Positions 45,385 through 56,030 are shown, counted from the first letter of the stretch. The stretch is 64,000 bases of DNA from Heterobilharzia americana (GCA_944470555.2 OX104127.1:139766786-139830785); one strand, 5' to 3'. The notes: generated by a model from the letters alone, not told the origin. A program made the numbers and translations.

Positions 45385-46445
45385 CACATCATCCTGGAAA
45401 GAATAAAAAATGCTCTGCATTCAAAACTACCACTGTAGCAGACGAAAACCAACGAGTTGTCAGAAGAGGAGAGGCAGGGCAGTGAAGGAAGACGGAACTT
45501 CCTTCAGGTGAACGTAGAGAAGACAGACATGATGAAGATACCCAACCAATCATCATCATCAACAACAACGACAACAAGCATCAATCACCATGAACGGGAG
45601 AAATCCAAAGCAAGTAGTCTCTTTCACCTACCCATCTACCTAGGCAGCTTCGTTTCAACTACTGGTGGGACAGGCACAGATGAGGATGTGAAAACCAGCC
45701 AAGATCGGAAAGACACCAAGACAGACTTCCCTTCATTAATCTGAAATCAGTGTAGAGATGTGCTTCACTGCACTCCACTCCAGTCCAGTCCAGTCCAGTC
45801 CAGTCCACTCCACTCCACTCCACTCCACTCAGCATAAAGCGCGAACAACATCCGGATCACCAACACTCATTCAGTCAAGTAAGTCAGTGCTTCGATGTGA
45901 TGGTTGAAAGACTAGGCGCGTTACGAAAAGCATTTCCAACAAACTACAAACATTCATCCACAGCTGCTCTACTATCTACCCTCAATCGATACCGAGGAAT
46001 AGACAGATGACCAGAATAATAAGAATAAACAACAAGGAACTCTGACTGGTCCCACAATGAACCAACCAACAACCCCCTCATCGTTCAACAAATATTGAGT
46101 GGAGGAAAGTGGAGATGGACTGGACTGGATTGGATTGGATTGAATTTCATTGTATTGGACATACACTGAGAAGACCATTTGAGGATATCATGCTCCAAGC
46201 CAGTCCAGTCGAGGCCAGTCCAAGTCAGGTGAGGTGAGGCTGTCAAGTGGAACTCGTATGGGAAACGACGAGTTTGGTGTCGGAGACGAGGGTGATAGTG
46301 GAGGCTATGGTGTGAGTAGGAAATGAAAGGTTGTGTGGATTGGTGGGGCCAGGTTGATGTGAGTGGATAGAAGAGAGTGCAATGGTGACGTGTTAGTGAA
46401 TTTCTATGTTCCACTGGGAACCCAAATGACAAATAAATAAATTTA
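45385..46445 (+). mobile_element. RTE-beta copy 4 with internal deletion
   Basis: Starts in the middle of RT (CATCATCCTGGAAAGAATAA), jumps at about 45,436 to the region just before NVEKTDMMKIPNQ and runs to a tail CAAATAAATAAATTTAAAAA at about 46,430. Its last 460 bases match copy 3 inverted: the antisense frames 45,972-46,178 and 25,654-25,860 give identical 68-residue translations. It carries a CCAGT/CCACT tract at 45,777-45,830. Confidence 0.85.
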
Positions 46446-46574
46446 AAAAAAACACTAAAGTTGGACAGCTAATTTGGTTTTTCGAGTAATTGATAAAATT
46501 TGTTTCTTGAGTTTTTTGTACGAACTTTCTTGACCTGAATCACAATACTGTGGGGTTTAGCGTAGAAGCATTTT

Positions 46575-46765
46575 ACTGACAATTCACTGAGCTTTCCATT
46601 TCCAGTCACTTGGCATATGATGTCTTCATATAGCTGTTGAATGAGGTTGATAAATGTTTATGTTACTCCATAGTGTTGAAGCAACTGCCAAATTACTTCT
46701 CGGTCGACGCCTCGATCGAAGACCTTTCCAAATTCGATGAAGTAATGGTAGATCACCTCAGTTAC
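46575..46765 (-). mobile_element. RTE fragment (RT motif A region)
   Basis: The reverse complement resembles 31,925-32,075: SVDREVIWQLLQ-like and INLIQQLYEDIICQV-like residues. It is truncated on both sides. Confidence 0.75.
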
Positions 46766-47155
46766 TACTGCGCTTTTATTTTTTCACTATACATATATAG
46801 CAAGCATATGTTACGATTAGGAATTCTGATCTGTTGCTGAAAGCTTTGGTGAATGAAAACGATTTAAAATGAATTTATTACATGGAATTAGGATGAACGA
46901 ACTTGTTGTCCAATGATAATGTGACTCCTTTCTTTCTAAAGGTGTTGGCTTATTCTCATGAAGTCATCAGTACGGTGGGACTTAGTGAGATACCATCAGA
47001 CTAAATGTATGAAGTTTTTACGTCACTGTAAACTGCTCCGATCAGTGTCTAGAAAAGGAATGCAGTAGATGACTGTACACATAATGGGTTTATGTATTGC
47101 TTACTTTGCCCATTTGTGAGATAGTGTAATCATTATCCAACATGATCGATTTATA
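46766..47155. other. Unassigned DNA
   Basis: Nothing recognised. Confidence 0.4.
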
Positions 47156-47309
47156 AGTAGTATTCGTCATGGACTGACATCAGTTGGGGAACCATTGAAA
47201 ATCTGGGAGCACTGGACAACTGTTTCGTCCTAGTATGTGACTCCTCAGCAGTACGCTCCCAGATTTTCAATGGTTCCCCAACTGATGTCAGTCCATGATA
47301 AATACTACT
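47156..47309 (-). repeat. SINE-B snap-back with hammerhead in the loop
   Basis: Arms 47,156-47,210 and 47,255-47,309 are 55-bp inverted copies of the SINE-B 3' end with two mismatches. The 44-base loop on the minus strand is the ribozyme: helix-I strand ACTG, CTGAGGA (47,242-47,248), GTC, loop, GAC, GAAA, helix III ACAGTTGT, GTC, then CAGT. Helix I is 4 bp, then two unpaired bases, then 55 bp of arm. The core fits CUGANGA and GAAA. Confidence 0.8.
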
Positions 47310-47339
47310 TCTAAATTAAAAAGTCCCCATTCATCTCAA

Positions 47340-47470
47340 AAATACATGATCGATTTATGTTTACTGCTAATAAGTCACAAACTAGAATGAAACAGCTGCC
47401 CAGTGCTCCTAAAGTTTTCAATAGTTTTTTCAACTGATATCAGTCTATGGTGAACAGTAGTTTGTAGTCA
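47340..47470 (+). repeat. SINE-B copy, decayed hammerhead
   Basis: ATGAAACAGCTG is followed by CCCAGTGCTCC, so the 3' half is good. The CTGAGGA half reads CTGCTAATA and the cleavage triplet is GCC. The tail with CAACTGATATCAGTC is present. Confidence 0.6.
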
Positions 47471-48204
47471 ATCGCCACAACTAACGAATGAGATTGTTCT
47501 TGTGATGTCCAAAAATCTAGTAACCTACCGGTGCCAATATTATATTAAATGAATGATCACTTTAGAAATTTATATTTTTGTACTTAGTTACATTGTCTTT
47601 AGCCCAGCTCACCCAGCCATTTTAACAACTTCAGAGTAACAAAAGATGAAGGCATACAGTAGGAGCATGATTCCTGAAATAATACATCAGAAAACTATCA
47701 AACCTATGATAGGATGGACAAGAAAGAAACAAGAATGAAAAGTTTCTTCACACTCCGCACACAAACTAGTAGAAGTGCATGCAATTCACTGGACCTATTC
47801 CTATACGATAAATACGGAAAACTTACATTCAGAGTCGTTGAAACCAGCCGTGTTATCAGTATATTTTTGATAGAGCCTAAAGTATCTTGACAATGAAACC
47901 CAACTAAACGCTATATGTGATATCCATTCAAGATAACTAGGAAGTGATGGTATGAACTCTATTTAAAAATAGCTCTACTCTAACTGTGCTCAGTATTTCA
48001 TACTTACCTTCTTGTACTTACAGACTATTTGCAATGCACTTCAGTGCTCACACAGTATATATTTTATTTACCATTACGCCAAAATGTACCGACTAACCGA
48101 ATTGAAAGTAACCCCTTCTTTTTCTGATTCATTTCCCTACTGTGAATGCATTTTAGAGTTAATCAATGGTCCCAGAAGTAATGTCTAGAATATACATATA
48201 TATT
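47471..48204. other. Unassigned DNA
   Basis: Nothing recognised. Confidence 0.4.
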
Positions 48205-48480
48205 TCAAGTTGTTATTCATCGAAGACTGACATCAGTTGGAGGAACAAAGGAAACCTGGGAGCACTGGACAGCTGTTTCGTCCTAGTATGGGACTCCTCA
48301 GCAGTGCGCACCCACGACCCCACCAGCAGGGATCGAACCCGCGACCTTCAGGTTCCGCGACCAGCGCGTTACCATTGAGCTAGCCACTGGGTCAGAATCC
48401 AATTCTCCATATTTCCAACTTCTGTTAGCTCACGATATAGCGCGAACCGCCACCCAATATCATCACCCAATGCCAACATA
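48205..48480 (-). repeat. SINE-B copy, best preserved, complete hammerhead
   Basis: Minus-strand order: 5' leader (48,395-48,480), tRNA-like head with A-box TAGCTCAATGGTAACGCGC (48,364-48,382) and B-box GGGTTCGATC (48,331-48,340), hammerhead (48,262-48,307) and 3' tail (48,205-48,261). The head resembles a tRNA but is not one: it is embedded in a dispersed repeat and its ends do not form an acceptor stem. The leader upstream of the A-box recurs in other copies, unusual for a plain tRNA-derived SINE. Confidence 0.8.
48262..48307 (-). ncRNA. Hammerhead ribozyme, all core bases present
   Basis: On the minus strand: helix I GCACTG (48,302-48,307) pairs fully with CAGTGC (48,262-48,267). The core is CTGAGGA (48,295-48,301), fitting CUGANGA because position 7 is variable. 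Helix II GTCC/GGAC closes a 7-base loop, GAAA lies at 48,276-48,279, helix III lies in the palindrome ACAGCTGT, and the cleavage triplet GTC ends at 48,268. A further GGG/CCC pairing extends helix I beyond an internal loop. Helix III is too short to be stable in one molecule, matching the dimer-type hammerheads known from Penelope-like elements and retrozymes. Confidence 0.85.
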
Positions 48481-48485
48481 TTTGT

Positions 48486-48625
48486 TTTTTTCTGTGACCC
48501 TGGAGCTTAGGTCAATAAGATGCTTTCTGTCCTCTAGGCCTATGTTTTTCTATCTTGGTTTATATATATAAATCAGAGAGCATCTTATTTACCTAAGCTC
48601 CAGGGTCATAGAAAAAACAAATAGG
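48486..48625. repeat. Inverted repeat, about 42-bp arms
   Basis: ACCCTGGAGCTTAGGTCAAT (48,499 on) faces TTTACCTAAGCTCCAGGGTC (to about 48,608). Arms of about 42 bp differ at only a few bases and flank a 50-60 base A+T-rich loop. It directly follows the 5' end of the SINE-B copy. No coding potential. Confidence 0.8.
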
Positions 48626-49674
48626 ACTAATAGGAAAAGATCAAATAAGCAGATAGGATGTAAATCAATGGAGTAGATAAACATTTTCTAGATTTATAAG
48701 GCAGTAGAAATTTCGTCAAGAAAAAGGTTGTGAATAATGTCAAGAAGTGTTGAGCTTCTCTATCTCTTTTAGATATAACTACATGTGTATACATTTACTT
48801 TGTTTACGGATATTTTAGACTGGTAGATGCATCCAGTCTACCTCTCACAAGTTGTTTAACAGGAAAAGATTTTGGAAATTGTAAGAAACTATTAGTATCT
48901 GTCTTTACTGCTATGCTTTAAGGTGACGGTGAATAGTCATGTATTTATTAAATCTTCATTCTTCTTTCAGTCTAACAGCTCTCTATTCACTCACCACAAT
49001 TAAGATCACCCTTGGCTAGTTAAAACACGGACGCTTTTGCAAGCCTTAATTAACTCTGTTATTCTACTGTTCTACTGATCACACCTACGGATTATTAGGT
49101 CATATTGGCTGTGAGGTGAAGACACATTACAAAGTAGCAGTTCAAAAGTAGGTTGAATACCCTTAATAAACTTGCAGGCAATAACAGGGAATCGAGAATC
49201 CCCTTCTGTATCATAAAAAGAGATGTCACCAACGCAACAAATGAACTAATAGAAAAATGTGAAATATTCCCTTAAATCTTATGCAACTGATCAACCAATT
49301 ATTTCTTTTCACTGAGAAACTCTATCACATTCACTCCAATTATGTTTGAGTCGAAGTCAGCTTATGTTCAATACAAACATATGTCTTGTATAAAACTCCA
49401 AAAGTGGAAGGAATGATTTAAGGACTCTTAGATATTAGAACCTTATTCTTTGGTAGAGGATTTCTCTGTTGTTTGGTATACCTATCAAATTATAATTGAC
49501 TTAATACAAAGTTGATGAGATAATCTATCAATGGATAAGTTGAGTGGAGTTCAGTTTTTCTCATAAGTGAACATTCAGTGCACACTATATGCAGAAGACT
49601 GTTTGGTATTCACCCATCTTTGTGTATTTATTAACACTATATGTACTATGAGGTTCGTAGTGATTTTTATCTTT
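48626..49674. other. Unassigned A+T-rich DNA
   Basis: Nothing recognised in about 1 kb. Confidence 0.4.
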
Positions 49675-49760
49675 AAGGTAATATTCATCACGGACTGACA
49701 TCAGTTGGAGAACCACTTGGGAGCTGTTTCTTGCGTGATGAATACAACCTTAAAAATAAA
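49675..49760 (-). repeat. SINE-B tail remnant
   Basis: CGGACTGACATCAGTTGGAG and GGGAGCTGTTTC survive. An internal deletion has removed the cleavage site and most of the core. Confidence 0.6.
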
Positions 49761-49859
49761 AAGTGTTAAACCCGCATGAACCTCAAACTGCATTATTGTA
49801 TAATACTCATTAATGATGTGCTTTGAGACGGATATCCCGAATTTCTAATGGGAAGCCGT

Positions 49860-50140
49860 GTGTTACCTTTGGGGTCAGCTAGTTGGAAGTGAAGTGGATG
49901 TCTTGGGTGATAGTCGTGCTATATCATGAATTGACAGAAATAGAAAACCATGGACCATTGAACTCCAACCCAGTGGGTAAATGATTAACGCATTTCTTAT
50001 GAAACCTAGAGGTCGTAAGCTCTATCCTTGACAGGGTCATGGATGTATGCTGTTGATGAGTCCTGTGCTAGGATGAAACATTTGTTCAGGGCTCCCAGGT
50101 TTTCAGTGATTCTTCATCTGATGATAGTACTTGTTGAATA
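49860..50140 (+). repeat. SINE-B copy, full order, one core base lost
   Basis: Leader (GGGTGATAGTCGTGCTATAT, 49,905 on), tRNA-like head (about 49,970-50,045) and hammerhead (about 50,048-50,095). The catalytic block reads TTGATGA (50,053-50,059), that is C3 to T. GAAA is at 50,075-50,078 and the cleavage triplet has become GTT. Predicted inactive or very weak. Confidence 0.7.
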
Positions 50141-50914
50141 CAACTTTAAACACTGTATGTGTTTAGAGAGATGAATACAAAGAATTCAGGTTACGCTGCA
50201 AGCACGGTACAACTCAGCCAGTGGGTTCAAATTAAACAGCCTTCTTTCTGAAACCTCGGTCATTTCATGATATCAGGTAACCATCAGTTGGACAGGTCTC
50301 CCTAGTTTCTAATACTTATGTAACTGGTCTCACGGTTCATGATGAAAACTTTTTTGATGTTTACCTTTAATTAAACCGTTGAAATATATGCTGTTTATGG
50401 AGTGCAATGTATTTTGTCTTCCTGACTTCCTTAATGAACTGTATGTTTTGGCTTTTTAGTTAAGAAATATTGATGTGTTTTCGAATAATCAGTTTTGGAT
50501 CTGCTGACCACAAGAATTCAGCTTATACTGAATATGCTAAAACTCATTCCCGATGACAAAATTCAGTGGTAATTTAAGCTGCTTATTATTTATCAAACAT
50601 AGTTCTTTCCTTGTTACCTGAATATTTAAGCAATCGTCATTATTTTGAAGCCATGAATGACTTCCTTTTCAAAAGCAGCCCTCCTATAATCCATGGTGTG
50701 TGTACCTGTAAAAGCTACGTTACTAAATCCAGTATCTGAAAGGTACTACACATTTATTAGTGGACACTACAGGTTGAATACAAAGTACACGAGCTAACTT
50801 GTTTACTTGATGTCCCTTGTATTATCCTGTCGTCAATTGGACCGAATTGATCGGTCACTGTTGGCATGTAGACTCTTGCGCAGATGACTGGATATTACCT
50901 GTCGTTTCAATTCT
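50141..50914. other. Unassigned DNA
   Basis: Nothing recognised. The frame at 50,817-51,176 crosses SINE-A sequence and is not a gene. Confidence 0.4.
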
Positions 50915-51070
50915 CATATCAATGATGGATACCAGTGAGATCCAGAACGTGCATTTTGTGCTATTTATAACTCATCAACTAAGCGGCTGGGGAATCCAAT
51001 TGACTAGTCCTGAAAAGGACAAAACGCGCCTCATGGATTCCACTGCTAGCCACCATTCACCTTTAATAAC
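50915..51070. repeat. SINE-A head-to-head pair of hammerhead relics
   Basis: A minus-strand relic (50,918-50,980) holds TTGATGA, CAAAATGCACGTTC and CTGGATC. A plus-strand relic (50,985-51,060) holds TTGACTA, GTCCTGAAAAGGAC with perfect helix II, and CAAAACGCG. It is like the palindrome at 62,153 with nearly all of the middle deleted. Confidence 0.6.
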
Positions 51071-51274
51071 TTACCTGTTAACTTTCGATACACTTCAATT
51101 CATCACAATCTGTAAAAATCTACGTACCTCACATATTAATTGCATAGTGATACAAAATTTCCGAGTTCATTTATGATGCATATCCAATGAAATGAAAATA
51201 TCCAACTTTTAGCTCAATATATTCTACAATGCTAAATTAAGAGTACAGTTCGAAGGTTTATGAAGATTCATTTC
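51071..51274. other. Unassigned DNA
   Basis: Nothing recognised. Confidence 0.4.
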
Positions 51275-51410
51275 AAGATGGTATTCATCCCGGCCTAAGT
51301 TGTGGATGCCCTTTACTGACGAGTCCCACAAAAGGACGAAACACCGTCCAGTGCCTCAACGTTTTCAACGATTCTCCAAGTGACATTTCGGGATGAATAC
51401 TCGCTCTAAA
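51275..51410 (+). repeat. SINE-B copy with intact hammerhead core and weak helix I
   Basis: CTGACGA (51,316-51,322), GTCC (51,323-51,326), loop, GGAC (51,334-51,337), GAAA (51,338-51,341), then ACACCGTC with cleavage after 51,348. Helix I pairs poorly (CCTTTA with CAGTGC). The unit is closed by GTATTCATCCCG and CGGGATGAATAC, a 12-bp perfect inverted pair about 105 bases apart. Confidence 0.65.
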
Positions 51411-51989
51411 TCCAGAAAGAATCTCATTTCATCGATTTTACGAATTTGAAATAAACAGCTCGTATAACTGAAACATATATTGATGTAAGCCAGGTAAAGT
51501 AGAATGATAAATGAGCTAGATATATCCAGGGTCGGACGTAAGGGCAAGTTAGGCCTATGGTTTTGCGTACTCTATGTTTGACAACGAATGTTTGAACCTT
51601 AGGTAGAAGAGTTAGTTTCCGATGATTTTCACGGAATATTAATTACATTTCCCCACAAATTACATACCTACCTGTACACTTTTATAGTACAATTTAACCT
51701 AGCTGAAATATGTTTGAAGGTAGCCTGGCCAACAATGGACTGGATGGTTTAAGAAAACTTAGGCACCGAGTTAGTATGATTCATTGTATAGGATGTACTT
51801 TAACTTTTACTAGCTGAAATATGGTGCAGCAGTAACTTGGTTTGTGTGTGTGTGTCTGTGTGTGTGGAGGGGTGCAACTGTGCAAAGTCAACTGAACGTT
51901 AGACTGGTGGTCAAACTGGATACGTGTTCACACCACAGTAAAATAAACTGCCTGTAGTCGACATGTTACTATTGTCGGCCTTATGAGGT
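51411..51989. other. Unassigned DNA with a TG run
   Basis: A TG-rich tract lies at about 51,841-51,866. No gene. Confidence 0.4.
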
Positions 51990-52470
51990 GAAGTTACTTT
52001 AAAGGCCACTCTAGCAACTGCTGAGATAACCAATCATACTTCTCCATTTAAAAAATAACTACCCTCATAGCCGAAAGACCGAAAGCTGATTGGCTATTTC
52101 AGCAGTTGCTAGGGCTGCCTTAAATTCACCCGACAGAATCAAATGGAAATAACATAGTAAGCCTCCCTGATTTTAAATATTTCTTGCACTATTATGACTA
52201 AAAAAGGGAGATGTTAAGGGCCATCCTAGCAACGACCAAAACAACCAATTGGTTGTCATCATTTCGGCTATAAAGGCAGGTTTTAAAAAAATGCAACAGT
52301 TTGGTTATTTCAGTGTTTGTTAGGATGATCTTTAAAGTAACTCAAAGTCTGTCCTAACAAACGCTGAGATCAGCGATGGGACTTTAATTTATGAAAATCT
52401 GCTTTTCCAGGCAAGATGAAGTAAACCTAATTGGTTATTTCGATAGGTTCTAGAGTGACTTTTAAAACCA
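51990..52470. repeat. Cluster of three FB fold-back units
   Basis: Unit 1 (51,992-52,135) shows both ends clearly: CAACTGCTGAGATAACCAAT and, inverted, GATTGGCTATTTCAGCAGTT, with arms of about 47 bp. Unit 2 (52,210-52,335) and unit 3 (52,335-52,470) have the same signature pairs with more mismatches. Each unit is 130-150 bp. No open frame. Confidence 0.7.
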
Positions 52471-52817
52471 GAACAAGCATGATTGAATTCTGTCAGTCAC
52501 TTGTATGCCAAAATACTACCAAGGTAAACATGAAAGTGGTTACTATCTGACCTGTAAATATCAGCCAAGGGTAATATAGAGGTTAGTAATTAGTTCATAA
52601 GTGTCTACCAATGAAAGCATAGATTCAGTTTCATCCACTGAAACAGCATCGTACGGTTTCGTTACTTGAGGATTTCCTTCAAAGAAAAAAAACCAGCGAA
52701 ATCTGCTGACTAAAGTAAATCCACATCATTTTGCAGTTTCTCCTCAACCTACAGGATGGGGATGAAGGAGGCCTCAGGTTATGGTGAGGTATTTAAGTGA
52801 ACTAGGCTAGAGTGATA
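52471..52817. other. Unassigned DNA
   Basis: Flank of the right inverted-repeat arm. It has no similarity to the left arm's inner flank (36,995 on). Confidence 0.5.
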
Positions 52818-55730
52818 ACCTTGCCTGATTAACTAGTTCGCTAGTTATTAGCCGGTCCTAAGCCCAGATGAAAAGAGAAGGTTGGGCATGGGGCTAGCAA
52901 CCCTAACCCAGAAAACCAAACCAACCTCTACAGAAATTCCAAAGCACAAACAAAATTAAACTTATTCCTCGCTGGGATCGGAGAGACGAAATGATGTCAG
53001 TCAATGAAAGCCTCCGGGAAGCCAATTGGCCGATGTGTCTTCTCTTCTCTCAATGAAAGCGAAATTAAACATGGGGACATAGAATGTCCGAACAATATTT
53101 GAAGCTAGCCGGCAAGGCTACCCAGATTGCAAAAGAGATGAGAAGGTATAGCATAGAAGTGCTAGGAATCTGAGAGAAATCTGCAGATGGAATGGAAGTG
53201 GACTCTCCAAACTGTCTACTGGAGAATCAATAATCTACCCCGATATTGTCACCCAAACGACAACCACGAGCACAGCACACTGAGTTTTGCAGTGGGTATC
53301 CTGAAATCGGCAAGAGTATCGAAGGCTCTCTCTCTCTCTCTCTCTCTCATTCAGTGGAAACCAATCTCCTGCTGCAGGATTATGACAGCAAGATTCATCT
53401 CGAATGGAAGGGAAGTTACAATCATGCAGTGCTACGCTACGCTACGCTATGCACCTACAAACAGTGCAGATGAAGAGAAGAAGGAGGAATTCCACAGACA
53501 ACTGGAATCAGTGATGGACATGATCACACCCCAGCTGGTGACATCAACATTCTAATGGGTGTGGTGATATGAATGTGAAACTGAGAGCGTACAACACAGG
53601 AAGAGAACTCCTCATGGGTGGTAAGCGCTCGGTGAAACGATGAATGAGAATTGAGAAGTGTTTGCAGACTTCTGTCTATTCAACGATTTGGTGATTGGAG
53701 GCGAGGCAGTGTATACAAGCACAAGGATATTTACAAAGCGAGCAACATTGATTTCACCAGACACCAGGACACACTAATAATCAGATCGACTTGATTTCAA
53801 TGTGAAGAAAGTGGAGATGGAGAGGCAGTCAGCCTACTGGAGACAAGATGAAGAAGGGGAGGAGATGTAGGTTCACACCACTGACTATTTAGTGCAAGGG
53901 ACCTACCTTCAAAATCAAGTTGAAAGCCTTCGAAGAAGTTGGTGAAAGACCACCGTTCAAGTAAAACACGCGGAACAGGAACTGAAGGACGAAACTACAA
54001 AGGACATCTTCACTTCAGGTATCAGGAAGAAATGGGAGACATTCGGCGACATAACTGAAGGGAACTGAGTGGAAGAACACTGGAAATCTTTGAAAGAGAT
54101 GCAGAAAGAAACCTGCATAACTGTATAAGAAGGAAGAAGAAAGAAGATAAGGAATGGATCTTGACGGACACATGGAAGCTGATAGAGGAGGGACGGGAAG
54201 ATGTTGAAGCAGAAGATAAACCAGTGCAAGGATGAACAACGGAAAGAGGAACTGAGCACAAATAATACATTGGACAAAGAAGTGAAGAAGAATATGCTCA
54301 AAGACAAAAGACACTTCCACAACACATTAGCAAGTGAAGTGGAACTGGCTGGAGGGGGGAGAGACCTGACAACATTGCATCAGATAACCAGGTTATTATC
54401 TGGGAGGGAAGAGATCAAAACAGATGAAACCAATAAAAGATGATGAAGGAAATCTAATTGCCAAGGCGAGGGGAGAAACAAAGAAACGATGGGCTGACCA
54501 CATCGGAAAGCTCTTGAATCGAACACCACTTGCACTTCGTCCAGAAATACCACCAGCAGTCCAGCCACAGAACTACAAGTGAACACAGCAACTTCGACGA
54601 AAGTCAAAGTCCTTGAAGCCATAAAGCTACTGAAATGTGGGAAGGCAGCAGGACCAGATGGAATCCGACAAGAAGCACTGAAAACAGCCGCAGGGACAAC
54701 AGCAGGCATGCTCACACCACTATTGCAGAAGTTTTGGAAGGAAGGAACGAAGGAAAGGTACCTGGCGATTGGAAGAAGGGTTACCTTGTCAACCTCACAA
54801 AGAAGGGAGACCTGAGTGTTTGCAAGAACTGGCGAGGAGTCATGCTCCACCTCTGTCCACCCCAAGCAAAATATTGTGCCACTAAAAGATGCACTGGATT
54901 GGAAACTACTACTCAAACAGGCTTGGTTCAGGAAGTACAAATCATTTGCGAACCAAATCGCAACGCGAAGCTACACAGATAATAGAACAGAGTGTAGAAT
55001 AGCAGAATGGCAATTCTCTACCTCAAATTCATCGACTTTGAAAGGGCCTCCGATCGAGGCGTCGACCGAGAAGTAATTTGCAGTTACTCCAACACTACGA
55101 AATACCACAAACTTTTATCAACCTCATTCAACAGCAATATGAAGACGCCACATGCCAAGTAATTCATAATGGGAAGCTCAGTGATGCCTTTGAAGTGAAG
55201 AGAAGCGGGAGTAAGACAAGGCTGTCTACTATCACCCATGATATTCCTGATTGTGGTCGAATAGACTGGATCATGCAACAAACAGTGAGGAGCGAGAAGA
55301 GCGGCATCGCTAACCAGACAGATGAGAAGATCCTAGAAGATTTGGATTTCATCGATGACCTGTGTGTAAAGTCACACGAACATGAAGATCTACAGGCGAA
55401 AACTAACAAGTTTACAGAAGAGGTGAAGCAGCAAAGATGGGACTTCAAGTGAATATAGAGAAGACCGAGGTGATGAAGATACCCAACCAACACCACCACC
55501 AACAACAACAAGAAGCTCCAATCACCATGAGCGGGAGAAACTTAAAGGAAGTAGCCTCTTCCACCTATCTAGGCAGCACTGTTTCAACTACAGGTGGCAC
55601 AGATGAAGACGTCAAAGCCAGCCAGGATCGGTAAAGCAAGACAGGCGTTCATTAACCTGAAACCAGTGTGGAGGTCTTCTGCACTCAACTCAGCATAAAG
55701 CGTGAACAAGATGCGGATTTTCAACACCAA
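52818..55730 (+). mobile_element. RTE-alpha copy of the right arm, 3' end deleted
   Basis: Partner of 34,019-36,994. It begins with ACCTTGCCTGATTAACTAG and runs through nuclease remnants (53,080-53,700), linker, RT (54,600-55,450) and NIEKTEVMKIPNQ (55,449 on), then is cut after TTCAACACCAA. Motif C reads FIDD; a stop-rich nuclease and shared frameshifts show it was already dead when duplicated. A CT run (53,328-53,348) and a CTACG run (53,432-53,449) match the left arm. Confidence 0.9.
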
Positions 55731-55773
55731 ACAGGTGTACTGTAGCATCGACAAATATATGCAAAGACAATGG

Positions 55774-55776
<3 letters not shown>

Positions 55777-55833
<57 letters not shown>
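55777..55833. repeat. (AT)n dinucleotide tract
   Basis: About 28 AT units. The left arm has only a short TATA stretch at about 33,275-33,292, so this length change postdates the duplication. Confidence 0.9.
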
Positions 55834-55834
<1 letters not shown>

Positions 55835-56019
55835 TGGCCTTTCTAGACTTAAATGTCCTATTGATTTCATACCTTCAACCAAGTTGATGCTTACACGTTG
55901 GTTCACGTATTTTCTCCTAAAACTTCGAAGCAAAACGATTGGTTGAAAAAGGCTTTAGAGGTTTATATCTTCTTGTTCCACACTATAACACTTTCTTGAA
56001 ATAGAAAAGAATTGTCCAC

Positions 56020-56030
56020 TGGTGTCTTTT
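56020..56030. other. Empty target site of the RTE-alpha insertion
   Basis: TGGTGTCTTTT, the reverse complement of the duplicated target AAAAGACACCA, present once with uninterrupted flanks that match both sides of the left-arm insertion. Confidence 0.93.

Noticed and set aside
48315..48394. Functional tRNA gene
   Set aside because: Same reason: the tRNA-like head of SINE-B, repeated at several places with a leader and a ribozyme attached.
50817..51176. 119-codon open frame as a gene
   Set aside because: It overlaps the SINE-A head-to-head hammerhead relics and has no protein motif.
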